From Bradyrhizobium sp. Arg816 (GTDB lineage Bacteria > Pseudomonadota > Alphaproteobacteria > Rhizobiales > Xanthobacteraceae), in contig NZ_JAPRAQ010000003.1 of NCBI RefSeq assembly GCF_029989365.1, positions 372,001 to 436,000 of the forward strand: DNA of 64,000 nucleotides, in the 5' to 3' direction. Position 1 is the first letter of the stretch. Every line of letters starts with the position of its first letter. Under the pieces are notes generated by a model, which did not search any database, was not told the origin of the DNA, and saw only the letters and a program-made list of their open reading frames with translations. Below, in pieces: positions 1 through 9,381 of this stretch. The translations under genes were made by a program, and so were the position numbers.

Positions 1-182
1 GATCCCTTGCCCGTGGCTGCCGCCTCGATATCCCGGCCGGGACGGCCGTGCGGTTCGAGCCGGGTCAGTCGCGCGAGGTCTCATTGATTCCGTTTGCCGG
101 AGCGCGGCGCATCTATGGCTTCAGCGGCGGCGTGATGGGGCCTCTGGAATCGGGGACCGATGCTCCCGGCGCCAACGAATAA
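1..182 (+). CDS. ureB: Urease beta subunit UreB, 3' end only
   Basis: This is the C-terminal part of the urease beta subunit, a structural chain of the nickel enzyme that hydrolyses urea to ammonia and carbamate. The start lies before the window. Reading from base 3, the visible residues include [19 protein letters not shown] and [14 protein letters not shown], typical of the UreB C-terminus. The stop TAA (180-182) is 12 bases before the ureC ATG, and a GAGGA ribosome site lies in that gap, so the two are co-transcribed. The identity rests on the tail and on the ureC gene that follows. Confidence 0.93.
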   Translation, partial: SLARGCRLDIPAGTAVRFEPGQSREVSLIPFAGARRIYGFSGGVMGPLESGTDAPGANE

Positions 183-194
183 GGTGAGGAAGAC

Positions 195-1898
195 ATGTCC
201 CACACGATGAGCCGCGCGGCCTATGCGCAGATGTTCGGCCCCACGGTCGGCGACAGGGTGCGCCTGGCGGATACCGACCTGTTCATCGAGCCCGAGAGGG
301 ACCTCACGATCTATGGCGAGGAGGTCAAGTTCGGCGGCGGCAAGGTCATTCGCGACGGCATGGGACAATCGCAGCTCACGCGCGCGCAGGGGGCGGTCGA
401 TACGGTCATTACCAACGCGCTGATCCTCGATCACTGGGGAATCGTCAAGGCCGACATCGCGATCAGGGACGGGCTCATTGCCGCCATCGGCAAGGCGGGA
501 AACCCCGACATTCAGCCGGGTGTCTCGATCATCATTGGGCCGGGGACGGAAATCATCGCGGGCGAGGGCAAGATCATCACCGCCGGCGGAATGGATACGC
601 ACATTCATTTCATCTGCCCGCAGCAGATCGACGAGGCGCTTTTCTCGGGCGTGACGACCATGATGGGGGGCGGCACCGGACCGGCCGCAGGGACGACGGC
701 GACGACCTGTACGCCGGGGCCGTGGCACATCCATCGGATGCTCGAGGCGCTGGATGGGTTCCCGATGAACTTCGGCATTTTCGGCAAGGGCAATGCGAGC
801 CTGCCCGCAGGCCTGGTCGAGCAGATCGAAGCCGGCGCGTGCGGCCTGAAGCTGCACGAAGACTGGGGCGCGACGCCCGCATCGATCGACTGCTGTCTCT
901 CTGTCGCCGACGACCTGGACGTGCAGGTCATGATCCACACCGATTCCCTCAACGAAGGCGGGTTCGTCGAGCGCACGATCGCCGCATTCAAGGGCAGGAC
1001 GATCCATGCGGCTCATACAGAAGGGGCCGGCGGCGGGCATGCGCCTGATATCATCAAGGTCTGCGGCGAGAGCAACGTCATTCCGGCCTCGACGAATCCG
1101 ACGCGTCCCTACACCGCGAACACGCTCGACGAAGCACTCGACATGCTGATGGTGACCCACCATCTGGACCGTCGCATTCCGGAGGACGTCGCCTTCGCGG
1201 AGAGCCGCATACGAAAGGAGACGATCGCCGCCGAGGACATCCTGCACGATCTCGGCGCGTTCTCGATCGTGTCGTCGGATAGCCAGGCGATGGGGCGCGT
1301 CGGCGAGGTGATCACGCGGACGTGGCAGACCGCCGACAAGATGAAAAAGCAGTTCGGGCGGCTGCCGGAAGAGACCGGGCAGAACGACAATTTCAGGGCT
1401 CGGCGCTACGTCGCGAAATACACCATCAATCCGGCCATCGTGCAGGGAATGTCACGCCATGTCGGTTCGGTCGAGGTCGGAAAGCTCGCGGACATTGTCG
1501 TCTGGGATCCCGCATTCTTCGGCATCAAGCCCGACATGGTCTTGAAGTCGGGCATGATCGTCGCCGCGATCATGGGTGACCCCAATGCATCGATACCGAC
1601 GCCTCAGCCGGAATATTACCGGCCGATGTTCGGCGCCTTTGGCCGTTCTCCCGGCCGAAATTCCGTGACCTTCGTCAGTCAGGCCTCGCTCGAGACGACG
1701 AGACAGCTGGGCCTGGCCAAGCAACTCCTGCCGGTCTCGAACACGCGATCGATCGGCAAGCATTCCATGATCCTCAACGACGCGCTGCCCCTCATGGAGG
1801 TCGATCCCGAAACCTACGAAGTTCGGGCCGACGGACGGCTGCTCACGTGTCCGCCGGTGAATGTGGTCCCGATGGCGCAGCGCTATTTCATGTACTGA
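195..1898 (+). CDS. ureC: Urease alpha (catalytic) subunit UreC
   Basis: Catalytic subunit of cytoplasmic urease, of normal length at 567 aa. The bi-nickel site is visible: His136 and His138 (MDTHIHF), the carbamylated Lys219 in GLKLHEDWG, His248 (IHTDSLNE), His274 ([12 protein letters not shown]) and Asp362 ([12 protein letters not shown]). The acid/base His of the mobile flap is His322. The flap residue before it, usually cysteine (MVCHHLD in well-studied ureases), is Thr321 here (MVTHHLD), so an inhibitor-reactive but non-essential thiol is missing. The ATG start has GAGGA upstream and follows ureB closely. The next gene is ureF, with no ureE between. Confidence 0.98.
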   Translation: MSHTMSRAAYAQMFGPTVGDRVRLADTDLFIEPERDLTIYGEEVKFGGGKVIRDGMGQSQLTRAQGAVDTVITNALILDHWGIVKADIAIRDGLIAAIGKAGNPDIQPGVSIIIGPGTEIIAGEGKIITAGGMDTHIHFICPQQIDEALFSGVTTMMGGGTGPAAGTTATTCTPGPWHIHRMLEALDGFPMNFGIFGKGNASLPAGLVEQIEAGACGLKLHEDWGATPASIDCCLSVADDLDVQVMIHTDSLNEGGFVERTIAAFKGRTIHAAHTEGAGGGHAPDIIKVCGESNVIPASTNPTRPYTANTLDEALDMLMVTHHLDRRIPEDVAFAESRIRKETIAAEDILHDLGAFSIVSSDSQAMGRVGEVITRTWQTADKMKKQFGRLPEETGQNDNFRARRYVAKYTINPAIVQGMSRHVGSVEVGKLADIVVWDPAFFGIKPDMVLKSGMIVAAIMGDPNASIPTPQPEYYRPMFGAFGRSPGRNSVTFVSQASLETTRQLGLAKQLLPVSNTRSIGKHSMILNDALPLMEVDPETYEVRADGRLLTCPPVNVVPMAQRYFMY

Positions 1899-1921
1899 CG
1901 CGTTGCCGGCATGGTGGTGCG

Positions 1922-2620
1922 ATGACAGACCAGAGTTATGGACATACGGCGCTGGCGTTCCTGAGGCTGCAGAGCTGGCTCTCGCCGTCGTTCCCGAACG
2001 GGGCCTACAGCTACTCGCACGGACTGGAGTGGGCCGTGGAGGCCGGCTATGTCTCCGATCGGCGCAGCCTGATCGATTGGCTCGAGGCCGACCTTTGTTA
2101 CGGCTCCGGCCGAAACGAAGCCATCTTCTTCAGCGAAGCCTACCGATGCGTGGCCGAGGGCGCCGAGGACCAGCTCCCGGATCTGGCCGAACTCGCAGCC
2201 GCGTCCCGCGGCACATCCGAATTCGTGCTCGAATCCGCCCAGCAATCGTCCGCGTGCCTGACGACCCTTCGCAGCGTTTGGCCGGATCGAATTCTGGACA
2301 TGTTCTCCGACCCGAAATGCCCGCCCGTGTTGGCCGTCCTGCTCGGAGCGCGAGCGGCGCGCGAGCGGATTGCCGTCGACATCGCGCTGCCGGCGTTCCT
2401 GCACAGCTACATCGCCAATCTGGTGAGCGCGGGGGTGCGATTGGTGCCTCTCGGTCAGACCGATGGTCAGCTTGCCATCGCGGCGCTCGAGCTGCCGATC
2501 CTGTCGCGCAGTGACATCGCAAGGCGTGAGACGGTCGACGATCTCGGTTCGGCGGGCCTGATGGTTGAGCTCGCGTCGATCGCACACGAGCTCCAATATA
2601 CGAGGTTGTTTCGGTCATGA
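1922..2620 (+). CDS. ureF: Urease accessory protein UreF
   Basis: UreF is a helical accessory protein that with UreD/UreH and UreG forms the complex loading nickel and CO2 into apo-urease. The 232-aa product has the family signature near its N-terminus ([19 protein letters not shown], roughly residues 19-37) and a typical overall length. The reading frame is open upstream into ureC, but the ATG at 1922 is the sensible start because the conserved region begins a few residues later. It starts 23 bases after the ureC stop, and its TGA overlaps the ureG ATG (ATGA), indicating translational coupling. ureE, often found just before ureF, is absent here. Confidence 0.95.
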   Translation: MTDQSYGHTALAFLRLQSWLSPSFPNGAYSYSHGLEWAVEAGYVSDRRSLIDWLEADLCYGSGRNEAIFFSEAYRCVAEGAEDQLPDLAELAAASRGTSEFVLESAQQSSACLTTLRSVWPDRILDMFSDPKCPPVLAVLLGARAARERIAVDIALPAFLHSYIANLVSAGVRLVPLGQTDGQLAIAALELPILSRSDIARRETVDDLGSAGLMVELASIAHELQYTRLFRS

Positions 2621-3306
2621 AGACGATTGAACGCGAGAGCAGGTCTCTTCGCACACCTGGCATTGCGGCAACCAACGGGCCGCTACGCGTCGGCATCGGC
2701 GGCCCGGTCGGTTCCGGAAAGACGGCGCTGGTCGAGGCGTTGTGCAAGCACCTGCGCGATTTCTACGAGATCTACGTCATCACCAACGATATCTACACCA
2801 AGGAGGATCAGCTCATTCTGACCCGTGCGCAGGCGTTGGCAGCAGAGCGCATCATGGGGGTGGAGACGGGCGGCTGTCCGCATACGGCCATACGGGAGGA
2901 CGCCTCGATGAACCTGGCGGCGATCCACGACATGAACCGGAAGTTTCCGGACGCGGAGCTTTGCTTCGTCGAGTCGGGCGGCGACAATCTCGCCGCCACC
3001 TTCAGCCCGGAGCTTGCGGATCTGACCGTCTACGTGATCGACGTCGCCGCAGGAGAGAAGATCCCGCGCAAGGGAGGGCCGGGGATCATGCGATCCGATC
3101 TGCTGGTGATCAACAAGATCGATCTGGCTCCCATGGTGGGCGCGAATCTGGAGATCATGGAAGCGGACGCGCGGCGGATGCGAGGCGCGCGACCGTTCAT
3201 CTTCTCCAATCTGAAGAGTGGCCAGGGTGTCGAAGAGATCGCGGGCTTCATTCTGCAGAAGGGCGGGTTGTCCGCCGCGACGCTGTCCGGAGGTGCCGAT
3301 CGATGA
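2617..3306 (+). CDS. ureG: Urease accessory GTPase UreG
   Basis: SIMIBI-class GTPase that delivers nickel to urease in the UreFDG complex. The 229-aa protein shows the P-loop GPVGSGKT (residues 29-36), the metal-binding Cys-Pro-His motif at 87-89 ([11 protein letters not shown]), the ESGGDNL switch region and the guanine-specificity motif NKID (166-169). It overlaps ureF by four bases at the front and the chorismate-mutase-like gene by four bases at the back (ATGA each time). A histidine-rich N-terminus, which in some species supplements UreE, is not seen. Confidence 0.97.
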   Translation: MKTIERESRSLRTPGIAATNGPLRVGIGGPVGSGKTALVEALCKHLRDFYEIYVITNDIYTKEDQLILTRAQALAAERIMGVETGGCPHTAIREDASMNLAAIHDMNRKFPDAELCFVESGGDNLAATFSPELADLTVYVIDVAAGEKIPRKGGPGIMRSDLLVINKIDLAPMVGANLEIMEADARRMRGARPFIFSNLKSGQGVEEIAGFILQKGGLSAATLSGGADR

Positions 3307-3614
3307 CGGATGATGACCGGGAGTTTGTCGGCGATCTCGCCAGGCTGCGCCGCAGCATCGACAATCTGGATGCGGCGATGGTGCACCTGCTCGCGGAACG
3401 CTTTCGCTGCACTGATGCGATCGGAGAGCTCAAGGCCAGGCATGGACTGGAGTCCCGGGATCCCAGACGTGAAGCGGCGCAATTGAAGCGGCTTCGCTTC
3501 CTCGCCGCACAGAGCGGGCTCGATCCGGATTTTACCCGGAAGCTGCATGCCCTGGTCGTTCGAGAGGTCGTCATCAATCATGAGGCGGTGAAGTTCGGTT
3601 CGGGAGCCGGCTAG
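3303..3614 (+). CDS. Chorismate mutase, AroQ type, coupled to urease genes
   Basis: A 103-aa all-helical protein of the AroQ chorismate mutase fold, the family that isomerises chorismate to prephenate (some members act as isochorismate-pyruvate lyases). The family pattern is visible: [20 protein letters not shown], then a helix ending IGELKARHG, then [15 protein letters not shown]. These supply the arginine/lysine residues that hold chorismate in E. coli-type enzymes. The glutamine usually in the last helix is not obvious. Its ATG overlaps the ureG stop, so it is the last visible gene of the urease operon. Why a chorismate-handling enzyme is coupled to urease is unknown. Family assignment is firm, the actual substrate is not. 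Confidence 0.8.
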   Translation: MTDDDREFVGDLARLRRSIDNLDAAMVHLLAERFRCTDAIGELKARHGLESRDPRREAAQLKRLRFLAAQSGLDPDFTRKLHALVVREVVINHEAVKFGSGAG

Positions 3615-3693
3615 GAACGATCGCTTTTACAACGATCCATTTCACGGTGGAGACCGGACAAGGCGCCACATTCCACTGGTGTTTGCTCGGTCG

Positions 3694-4047
3694 TTACGCG
3701 GACTGGTCGACCAGACTGCCGGGCTGCTGGCCCTTCTTCTCCAGCTGCTTTTCGATGGCGTCCCGGATCTTCTGCTCCACCGCCGCTCTCTGGTCCGGGC
3801 TCATGTTGGCGAGGTCGGCCTCGCTGAGATTCATGCTCTTCAGAATGCCAGCCCGCATACGGTCGAGGGGATTCATCTTCGCGTATTTCAGGAACTCCTG
3901 CACGACGCTGCTGTCGCCCGATGCGCCGTCTTCGCTTGCTTGCGAGAGCCCGCCATTGTCGGTCACCGACGGCTTCGATGCAGTGGTCGATGAGCCCGCC
4001 TTTGCAGGCTGGTAGCCGAAGATTGAAGCTCCTGGCGTGACTTGCAT
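3694..4047 (-). CDS. Small protein of unknown function, 117 aa
   Basis: I do not recognise this family. The frame is open upstream to 4095, but the ATG at 4047 is preferred because a GGGGGA ribosome site precedes it. The protein begins MQVTPGASIFGYQPAKAG, has a low-complexity Ser/Thr/Asp middle, then a helical segment (SVVQEFLKYAKMNPLDRMRA) and a charged helical C-terminus (DQRAAVEQKIRDAIEKQLEK). It has no signal peptide or membrane segment. It converges with the chorismate-mutase-like gene. The codon use and the ribosome site suggest a real gene. Confidence 0.65.
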   Translation of the reverse strand: MQVTPGASIFGYQPAKAGSSTTASKPSVTDNGGLSQASEDGASGDSSVVQEFLKYAKMNPLDRMRAGILKSMNLSEADLANMSPDQRAAVEQKIRDAIEKQLEKKGQQPGSLVDQSA

Positions 4048-4247
4048 GTTCGGTCCCCCGAGACGATCGCGTAGGGCAAGCAACGTGCGTGCCAAATCCT
4101 CTCGCTGGATTTCCCGATGTTTCCGGGCTCGTGCTCATCGGCGGCTTGAAAAAATTGCCGGTGCGGCGGCGTCGCCGGCAAAGTTTGCCCGGTCACCTGC
4201 GCGAATCCGCTGCCGGCCGTCGATCCTGGTCGGCCGCGCGCGCCTCC

Positions 4248-5285
4248 TCAGAACGTCGTGATCGGCTTGCCGTCCGCCCCCACGAGGCTCGACGGCGCCT
4301 CGCCGAACACCAGCCCCTCCGGCTGAAACTTGATCGTCTTGCCGCCCTCGACGAAGTCGGCGAAATTGTGCGGCGTGGCCGAGTGCACGCCGTTGCTCAG
4401 GAAGTCGTCGATCTCGTAGCAGGTGTCGGGCTTGCCGCCGGAGCCTTCGCCCAGAAATTTCTGGAAGGTCTGGCTCGTCACCTCCGCCTTCTTGCGCGCC
4501 GACCAATTGGTGTAGCGGCGATAGAGCTTTGGCAGGATCACCGGGCCCTTGTCGGTCGCGAGCACGTCGGTCTCGTTCTTCCTGGGTTCGCGCAGGTCGA
4601 AGTCGAAGGCGGGAATCGTCTTGGTGAGATGCTTCCAGACCGGCAGCTTCTGCGCGCGTGCGGGCTTCGCGAGCGCGAGGAAGGCCTTGATCTCGTCGTC
4701 GTTCATCGAAGAGTAGAACGTCGGATAGGCAAAGCCCTGCTCGACCAGCCAGTGGTTGATGTCGATGGTCTTGCCGGCGACCGTGATCTCGATGTCGCCG
4801 ACCAGCCGGCCATAGGTGTCGAACACCTCGTTCGGCGCATCGACATGGGTGAACACGCGGCAGGCGAGCGTCGGCCCGCCGGCGCTGCTGAGGAAGTCAT
4901 GCAGCGCCTTGCTCGTCGTCGCGCCAAGAAACTGCCGGTAGGGGTGTGTGACCTCGTGATAGGCTTGGCGCTTGGCGTCGCTCAGGCCCTTCTTCTCGGC
5001 GGCCGAGAGCGGCGAGGGCTGATAATGCAGCTCCGGCGCGTCGATGCCCTGGAGGCGAATGGTGAGCTTGCCGTTCTTGATCGGCGCCGTCGCGGTCCGG
5101 CCCTTGACCTTGGCGCCCTCGAAGACATGGGTCGGCTGAAACGGCACCGAGTCGTTCTTGCGGAAGCGGATCGCATCGGGGGCGACATTCACCACGACCT
5201 TGGTGGTGTCGGCGTCCGACCGGCCCTCCGGCCAGAACTGGCCGACATCGATGGTGCCTACGACCTCCAGCAGTCCAACGGGCAT
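4248..5285 (-). CDS. Thermonuclease (SNase)-family protein with long C-terminal extension
   Basis: Staphylococcal-nuclease-like (OB-fold) protein, 345 aa. The catalytic signature appears as TIRLQGIDAPELH, giving Arg77, Asp82 and Glu85 as counterparts of the nuclease active-site Arg/Asp/Glu. Further on, GRLVGDIEI and NHWLVEQGFAYPTFY match the later part of the fold. The core is interrupted by a long insert, and about 130 residues follow it with no domain I recognise. There is no signal peptide, unlike many secreted thermonucleases. The ATG at 5285 has AGGAG upstream. Nuclease activity is plausible from the conserved residues but the substrate is unknown. Confidence 0.8.
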   Translation of the reverse strand: MPVGLLEVVGTIDVGQFWPEGRSDADTTKVVVNVAPDAIRFRKNDSVPFQPTHVFEGAKVKGRTATAPIKNGKLTIRLQGIDAPELHYQPSPLSAAEKKGLSDAKRQAYHEVTHPYRQFLGATTSKALHDFLSSAGGPTLACRVFTHVDAPNEVFDTYGRLVGDIEITVAGKTIDINHWLVEQGFAYPTFYSSMNDDEIKAFLALAKPARAQKLPVWKHLTKTIPAFDFDLREPRKNETDVLATDKGPVILPKLYRRYTNWSARKKAEVTSQTFQKFLGEGSGGKPDTCYEIDDFLSNGVHSATPHNFADFVEGGKTIKFQPEGLVFGEAPSSLVGADGKPITTF

Positions 5286-5442
5286 CGGGCGCTCCTGTCA
5301 AACGAACGCGGCGGTCGCCTCATCGAGGCGACTCGCGCACGCGCTGGCAGGTAGCGGATCATCTTCGTGCGACAGGCCCATGACGGTGCGCGGCCGCGAG
5401 ACAGTGCAACGCGGCCTTCGAGCGGAGCGGGCGGGGCATGAT

Positions 5443-5482
5443 TGGTCCGTCGTGCAACGCATGCTGTGGCGACGACGGACCA
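5443..5482. repeat. 11-bp inverted repeat between two minus-strand genes
   Basis: TGGTCCGTCGT at 5443-5453 is matched by its exact reverse complement at 5472-5482, with an 18-base spacer. It lies just downstream of the stop of the minus-strand gene at 5526-6020. No T-run follows on that strand, so a simple intrinsic terminator is doubtful. A hairpin protecting the mRNA end is an alternative. Confidence 0.5.
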
Positions 5483-5525
5483 TCCTAGATTGGTGCGGAA
5501 GCCTCCGCGCTGCTCCCGCTCGGAA

Positions 5526-6020
5526 TCAGGGTCGGTACGGACAGACCATCGTCAGGTGGAGCAGCGTCGGCGCCTGGTCCTCGCCGTTGTCGTATTCCCA
5601 CTCCAGCCGGATTTCGTGCCGGTCGGCATAGGCCTCGCTCGCCGCGTGGGTGATGATGTTCGTCTTCATCGGGATCGGCGGCTCGGAATTGAAGCACTTC
5701 CGCACGCAGGCATCGAGCAGCGCGCATCGTGTCAGCGGGATCACGCCGGGCTCGTCCTTGGACAGCGGGACCGTATTCAACTGCGTGGTGAGGTCGACGC
5801 GAGCCCGTCCCTTCTCCTTGTGCCAGTACGCCGCGCTCCCGTCCGGCCATTTGTCCGCCTGCGTCAGGATCAGATGGTACTGGCCGTACTCCAGGGTCGG
5901 CACGTGGATGTCCGGCGACGCCTTGAGGATGTCCACGCTCCTCTGCATGTTTTCCAGAGGGAAATAATTGTCGTTCATCAAATCTTTGAATGAAGCCCCG
6001 GTGTAGGTTCTCGACCCCAT
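5526..6020 (-). CDS. Protein of unknown function, 164 aa
   Basis: I do not recognise a family. The frame begins at a TTG (6035), but the ATG at 6020 is preferred because GAGGGAA sits seven bases before it. The product (start MGSRTYTGASFKDL) has no membrane segment or signal peptide. It has a Cys-containing middle (LTRCALLDACVRKCF) and a C-terminal half rich in beta-type residues (EIRLEWEYDNGED, LLHLTMVCPY). The upstream gene is divergent. Codon use looks normal for the region. Confidence 0.65.
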   Translation of the reverse strand: MGSRTYTGASFKDLMNDNYFPLENMQRSVDILKASPDIHVPTLEYGQYHLILTQADKWPDGSAAYWHKEKGRARVDLTTQLNTVPLSKDEPGVIPLTRCALLDACVRKCFNSEPPIPMKTNIITHAASEAYADRHEIRLEWEYDNGEDQAPTLLHLTMVCPYRP

Positions 6021-6299
6021 CGTCTTTTCCCTCAATATGTCCTTGGCTTTGCGAAATACATAGCTCCGCGACGCCGGTTAGTTTGCCAACCTGGCTCCGC
6101 CGGAATATGCCCCATCTTTGCTGGGATTTGCGTACGCTACCACTCAGGACTGTGTTTCGTCCAGATCGCCAACCGCACCGTGCCCCGCTAAACGGCGATG
6201 GGCAAGTCCGATTGCTAAGCGGTTCTTGATAGGTATTCTTACCAGAGTTGCTCGCGGGCGCTGGACGACAGCGATGCCGCGATCCTTGAAGGCGCAGGA

Positions 6300-9200
6300 A
6301 TGCATTGCTTCGCGTGTCAGTCGGCGATTGATCCGGGCGATAGCTGGTGCTCCAAGTGTGGGGCGGCGGTACGTCGGCGTGCTGATCCCGACAGCGAGCG
6401 GCGGTTTGTGACAATTCTCCGAGCCGACGTCATCGACTCCACAGGGCTTGTTGCCGAACTGGAGCCGGAGGAGGCCGTCTCACGCCTGGAGCCCGCGCTG
6501 GCGGCCATGAGGGGCGCGGTACGCCAGTTTGGCGGCATCGTCAGCAAGGAATTGGGGGACGGCTTGGCCGCTGTCTTTGGTGCCCCGATCGCTGACGACA
6601 ACCATGCGCCGCTCGCCTGCCATGCGGCCATCGAGCTTGTCCGGCGTGTTGGCAGTCTTGGCGATCCCGGACTTCAGGTTCGGGTCGGCCTCCATTCGGG
6701 GCACGTCGTCGCCTATATGGTCGCCAGCGAGTTTTCCAAGGTCTACGAGATCGGAGGAGCCGCTCAGCATCTTGCCGCGCGGCTGGAGGCAGCGGCCGAG
6801 GCCAATCAGATCTACGTGTCGGAAGCCTGCCAGAAACTCGCGGATGGACATGTCCGGTTCGAATCCTTGGGTCTCAAGGTGCTGCGCGGATTCAACGAGC
6901 CGCTGCCGGTCTACCGTGTCGTCGGAGCGAGCGACCTTTCAAGCTGGCGGGTGCGACGAGCCCGGAGCGTTTCGCGGTTTGTCGATCGCACGACCGAGCG
7001 GGCCCTGTTGGGACGTGCCGCGGAGAGGTCTAGTGCAAGCCGGCAGACGGTCCTTCTGATCGGCGATGCAGGCATCGGAAAATCGCGGCTCGCACATGAG
7101 TTCGCCCAGGTGCTCAAGGCCGATGGCTGGCGGTTGATCGACGCTGAGTGCAGCCCGAACCTTCAGGGCGTACCCTTCAGCGCGCTCAAGCGCACTATAC
7201 TTTCAATCTTCGAAGTTATCGCAAGAGATTCGGATGGTCTGGTCGACATCAAAAAGGAGTTGCGGGCAATCGATCAGCTCGCGATCGATTCCATATTGGA
7301 TATTCAGGTCGAGGATCCTCGCTGGAGTGAGTTGGAGCCTTACGCGCGCGCGCGTGCCATTTCCGATGCAAGTTGCGCCATCGTTCAAAGCTTGGCCCTC
7401 CAGCAGCGCACCGTTCTTCTCATCGAGGACCTGCACTGGATCGACCGAGCCAGCGATACGGTTGTTGCTGCAATCGCGTCGTTGCAGAGCCCCAACCTGA
7501 TAGTTTTTCTAACGAGCAGGCCGAACGGCATGCCTGAGTGGATCGCGCGCTGCCACGCGGAAGTGATCGCAATGCGCCCCCTGGACGACGATTCGGGATT
7601 GGCCATGTTGGCCGATATGCTCGGACCGTCGGCGATGAACACCGATTTGAAGAACCGGATCATCTCTCATACTGCCAACGTTCCCCTGTTTCTCGAGGAA
7701 GTCTGCCGTGGACTGAAAGATAGTGGCACGCTTCGCGGTCAGTGGGGTGACCTTGCGCTCGTTCGACCTATTGACGAGCTCGGCATCCCCACCAGCATTC
7801 AGGGGGTGATTGCGGCGCGGCTCGATCGTGTCTCAAGGCAGGAACGCTCGGTTCTCCAAATAGCGGCGGCGCTGGGGCCGCGCTCAAGCGTGATGATGCT
7901 GCGGAACGTCGCCGCGCTGCCCGAAGACATTCTCCAGGATTGCCTCGGAGCGCTCGACCGAGCCGAGATCCTCGTCAGGATCGATAGTGAACTTGAGGAC
8001 TCGATCGAGTTCCAGCACGAGATGGTTCGCCAAGTGACCTACGAGTCGATGGTCGAAAAGGTGCGCGAAAATATACATGGGCGAATTCTTGCGGCCTTCG
8101 AAAGCGACGAGACATGGAGCGACGGTCCTGACACGCTTTGCTACCACGCAATGCGCGCGAAGGATTGGCTGAAAGCGTTCGGGTACGGGAGAGGTGCCGC
8201 GCAGAAATGTCTTGTGCGCTCGGCGTATGCCGATGCGGTCGACTATTTCGGGATCGCGATGAGTTCGCTCGACAAGATGCCGATGACTCTCTCGCGGGAG
8301 GCAGATGCAATCGACCTCCGGATGGAGGCGCGAATGGCATTCATCTGGTCCGGTCAGGTTGCCGAGTGGATCGATCTCGGAAAAGAGGCCGAACGCCGGG
8401 CTAGTGGAATTGACGACATCGGAAGAAAGGTCGCCGCCATGACCGTCATGGCGGGTGGACAGAATTTCTACGGAACGCCAATTGAAGCGGTTGCGCTCGG
8501 CCAGGAGGTCGTTGGCCTCGCTGAGAAGTCAGGCAACCCGGGTTGGCGCAACCTTGCACAATACAATCTGGGACAGGCCTATTTTCTCGCCGGTCGATAT
8601 CGCGAAGCGGAGCAGACGTTGGCGCAAGGCCGCGCTAACCTCATGGGGCCGGAAGCAAGCGCGCCCTTCGGAACTCCCCCAAAATACACGCTCCTCCTTT
8701 GCTGCATGATGAAGAGCTTCACCCACACGGTCATGGGAGAGCTCGATATCGCCGGCCAGCTCCAGCAGCAGGCCGCCGCGATCGCGGAGGAGACGGGCCG
8801 CCCCTACGATCGCGTCGCCGCCGCCTATAGCGGCGGCTGGCTGATGCTCGGCCGCAACGAGCCCGCCGCGGCCGCCGCCATTCTCGAAGACGGTTTTGTG
8901 CTGGCGCAGAAGCACGGCATCCGGCTGTTCGTGCCGGTGCTCGCCTGTCATCTCGGCATCGCCTATCTGGAGCAGGGGCTGTTCGACCGGGCGCGCGGCA
9001 TGCTGGCCGAGGCGCGCGAGGAGGCGAAGGCGGTCGGCTATACCTCGGCGGTGCTGCGCAGCTCGATCTACCTTGCGCTCGCAACCTTCCGCCTCGGCGA
9101 CGTCCAGGCCGCGCAGAACATGCTGCGCGAGGCGCGCAACACCGCCCGCCAGCAGGGGTTCTCCGGCCTCGAGGCCGAGGCCCTGTTCGGCGAGGCCGTG

Positions 9201-9356
9201 GTGACGCCATCCTCCGGCGAGGAGAACAAGGTGGCCATCCTCGCCGCCCTGCGCGCGACCATCGCGATCGCCTCCGAGAGCGGCGCGCTGCCGCTGCAGC
9301 ACAAGGCCGAGGCGATGCTGACCGGGATGCTCGCCCGGGGCGGCGAGCTGACCTGA
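6300..9356 (+). CDS. Class III cyclase-domain / AAA-type ATPase / TPR multidomain protein
   Basis: A 1018-aa signalling-type protein. A zinc ribbon opens it (Cys3, Cys6, Cys17, Cys20). A class III nucleotide-cyclase domain follows at about 36-205, with metal-binding Asp43 (ADVIDSTG) and Asp87 (ELGDGLAAVFG). Then comes an ATPase module with Walker A GDAGIGKS (255-262) and Walker B TVLLIEDLHWID (371-382), and a C-terminal helical repeat (TPR-like) half from about 600. In the cyclase domain the usual GD.VN.AAR element reads GGAAQHLAAR, so the nucleotide-stabilising Asn is His. This is a common variation in the cyclase/AAA/TPR subfamily and may mean altered or no cyclase activity. The zinc ribbon at the very N-terminus supports this ATG. 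Confidence 0.9.
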   Translation: MHCFACQSAIDPGDSWCSKCGAAVRRRADPDSERRFVTILRADVIDSTGLVAELEPEEAVSRLEPALAAMRGAVRQFGGIVSKELGDGLAAVFGAPIADDNHAPLACHAAIELVRRVGSLGDPGLQVRVGLHSGHVVAYMVASEFSKVYEIGGAAQHLAARLEAAAEANQIYVSEACQKLADGHVRFESLGLKVLRGFNEPLPVYRVVGASDLSSWRVRRARSVSRFVDRTTERALLGRAAERSSASRQTVLLIGDAGIGKSRLAHEFAQVLKADGWRLIDAECSPNLQGVPFSALKRTILSIFEVIARDSDGLVDIKKELRAIDQLAIDSILDIQVEDPRWSELEPYARARAISDASCAIVQSLALQQRTVLLIEDLHWIDRASDTVVAAIASLQSPNLIVFLTSRPNGMPEWIARCHAEVIAMRPLDDDSGLAMLADMLGPSAMNTDLKNRIISHTANVPLFLEEVCRGLKDSGTLRGQWGDLALVRPIDELGIPTSIQGVIAARLDRVSRQERSVLQIAAALGPRSSVMMLRNVAALPEDILQDCLGALDRAEILVRIDSELEDSIEFQHEMVRQVTYESMVEKVRENIHGRILAAFESDETWSDGPDTLCYHAMRAKDWLKAFGYGRGAAQKCLVRSAYADAVDYFGIAMSSLDKMPMTLSREADAIDLRMEARMAFIWSGQVAEWIDLGKEAERRASGIDDIGRKVAAMTVMAGGQNFYGTPIEAVALGQEVVGLAEKSGNPGWRNLAQYNLGQAYFLAGRYREAEQTLAQGRANLMGPEASAPFGTPPKYTLLLCCMMKSFTHTVMGELDIAGQLQQQAAAIAEETGRPYDRVAAAYSGGWLMLGRNEPAAAAAILEDGFVLAQKHGIRLFVPVLACHLGIAYLEQGLFDRARGMLAEAREEAKAVGYTSAVLRSSIYLALATFRLGDVQAAQNMLREARNTARQQGFSGLEAEALFGEAVVTPSSGEENKVAILAALRATIAIASESGALPLQHKAEAMLTGMLARGGELT

Positions 9357-9381
9357 CCCTGCTCCCTGGCGTGCGATCGTA

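Noticed and set aside
81..1247. Long open frame on the minus strand opposite ureC
   Set aside because: It mirrors a certain gene (ureC) in GC-rich DNA, has an Arg/Asp-rich composition and no family features or ribosome site.
4089..5354. 421-codon plus-strand frame opposite the thermonuclease gene
   Set aside because: The minus-strand frame has a recognisable catalytic motif and a ribosome site. The plus-strand product is a low-complexity Arg/Ala/Gly/Leu shadow.
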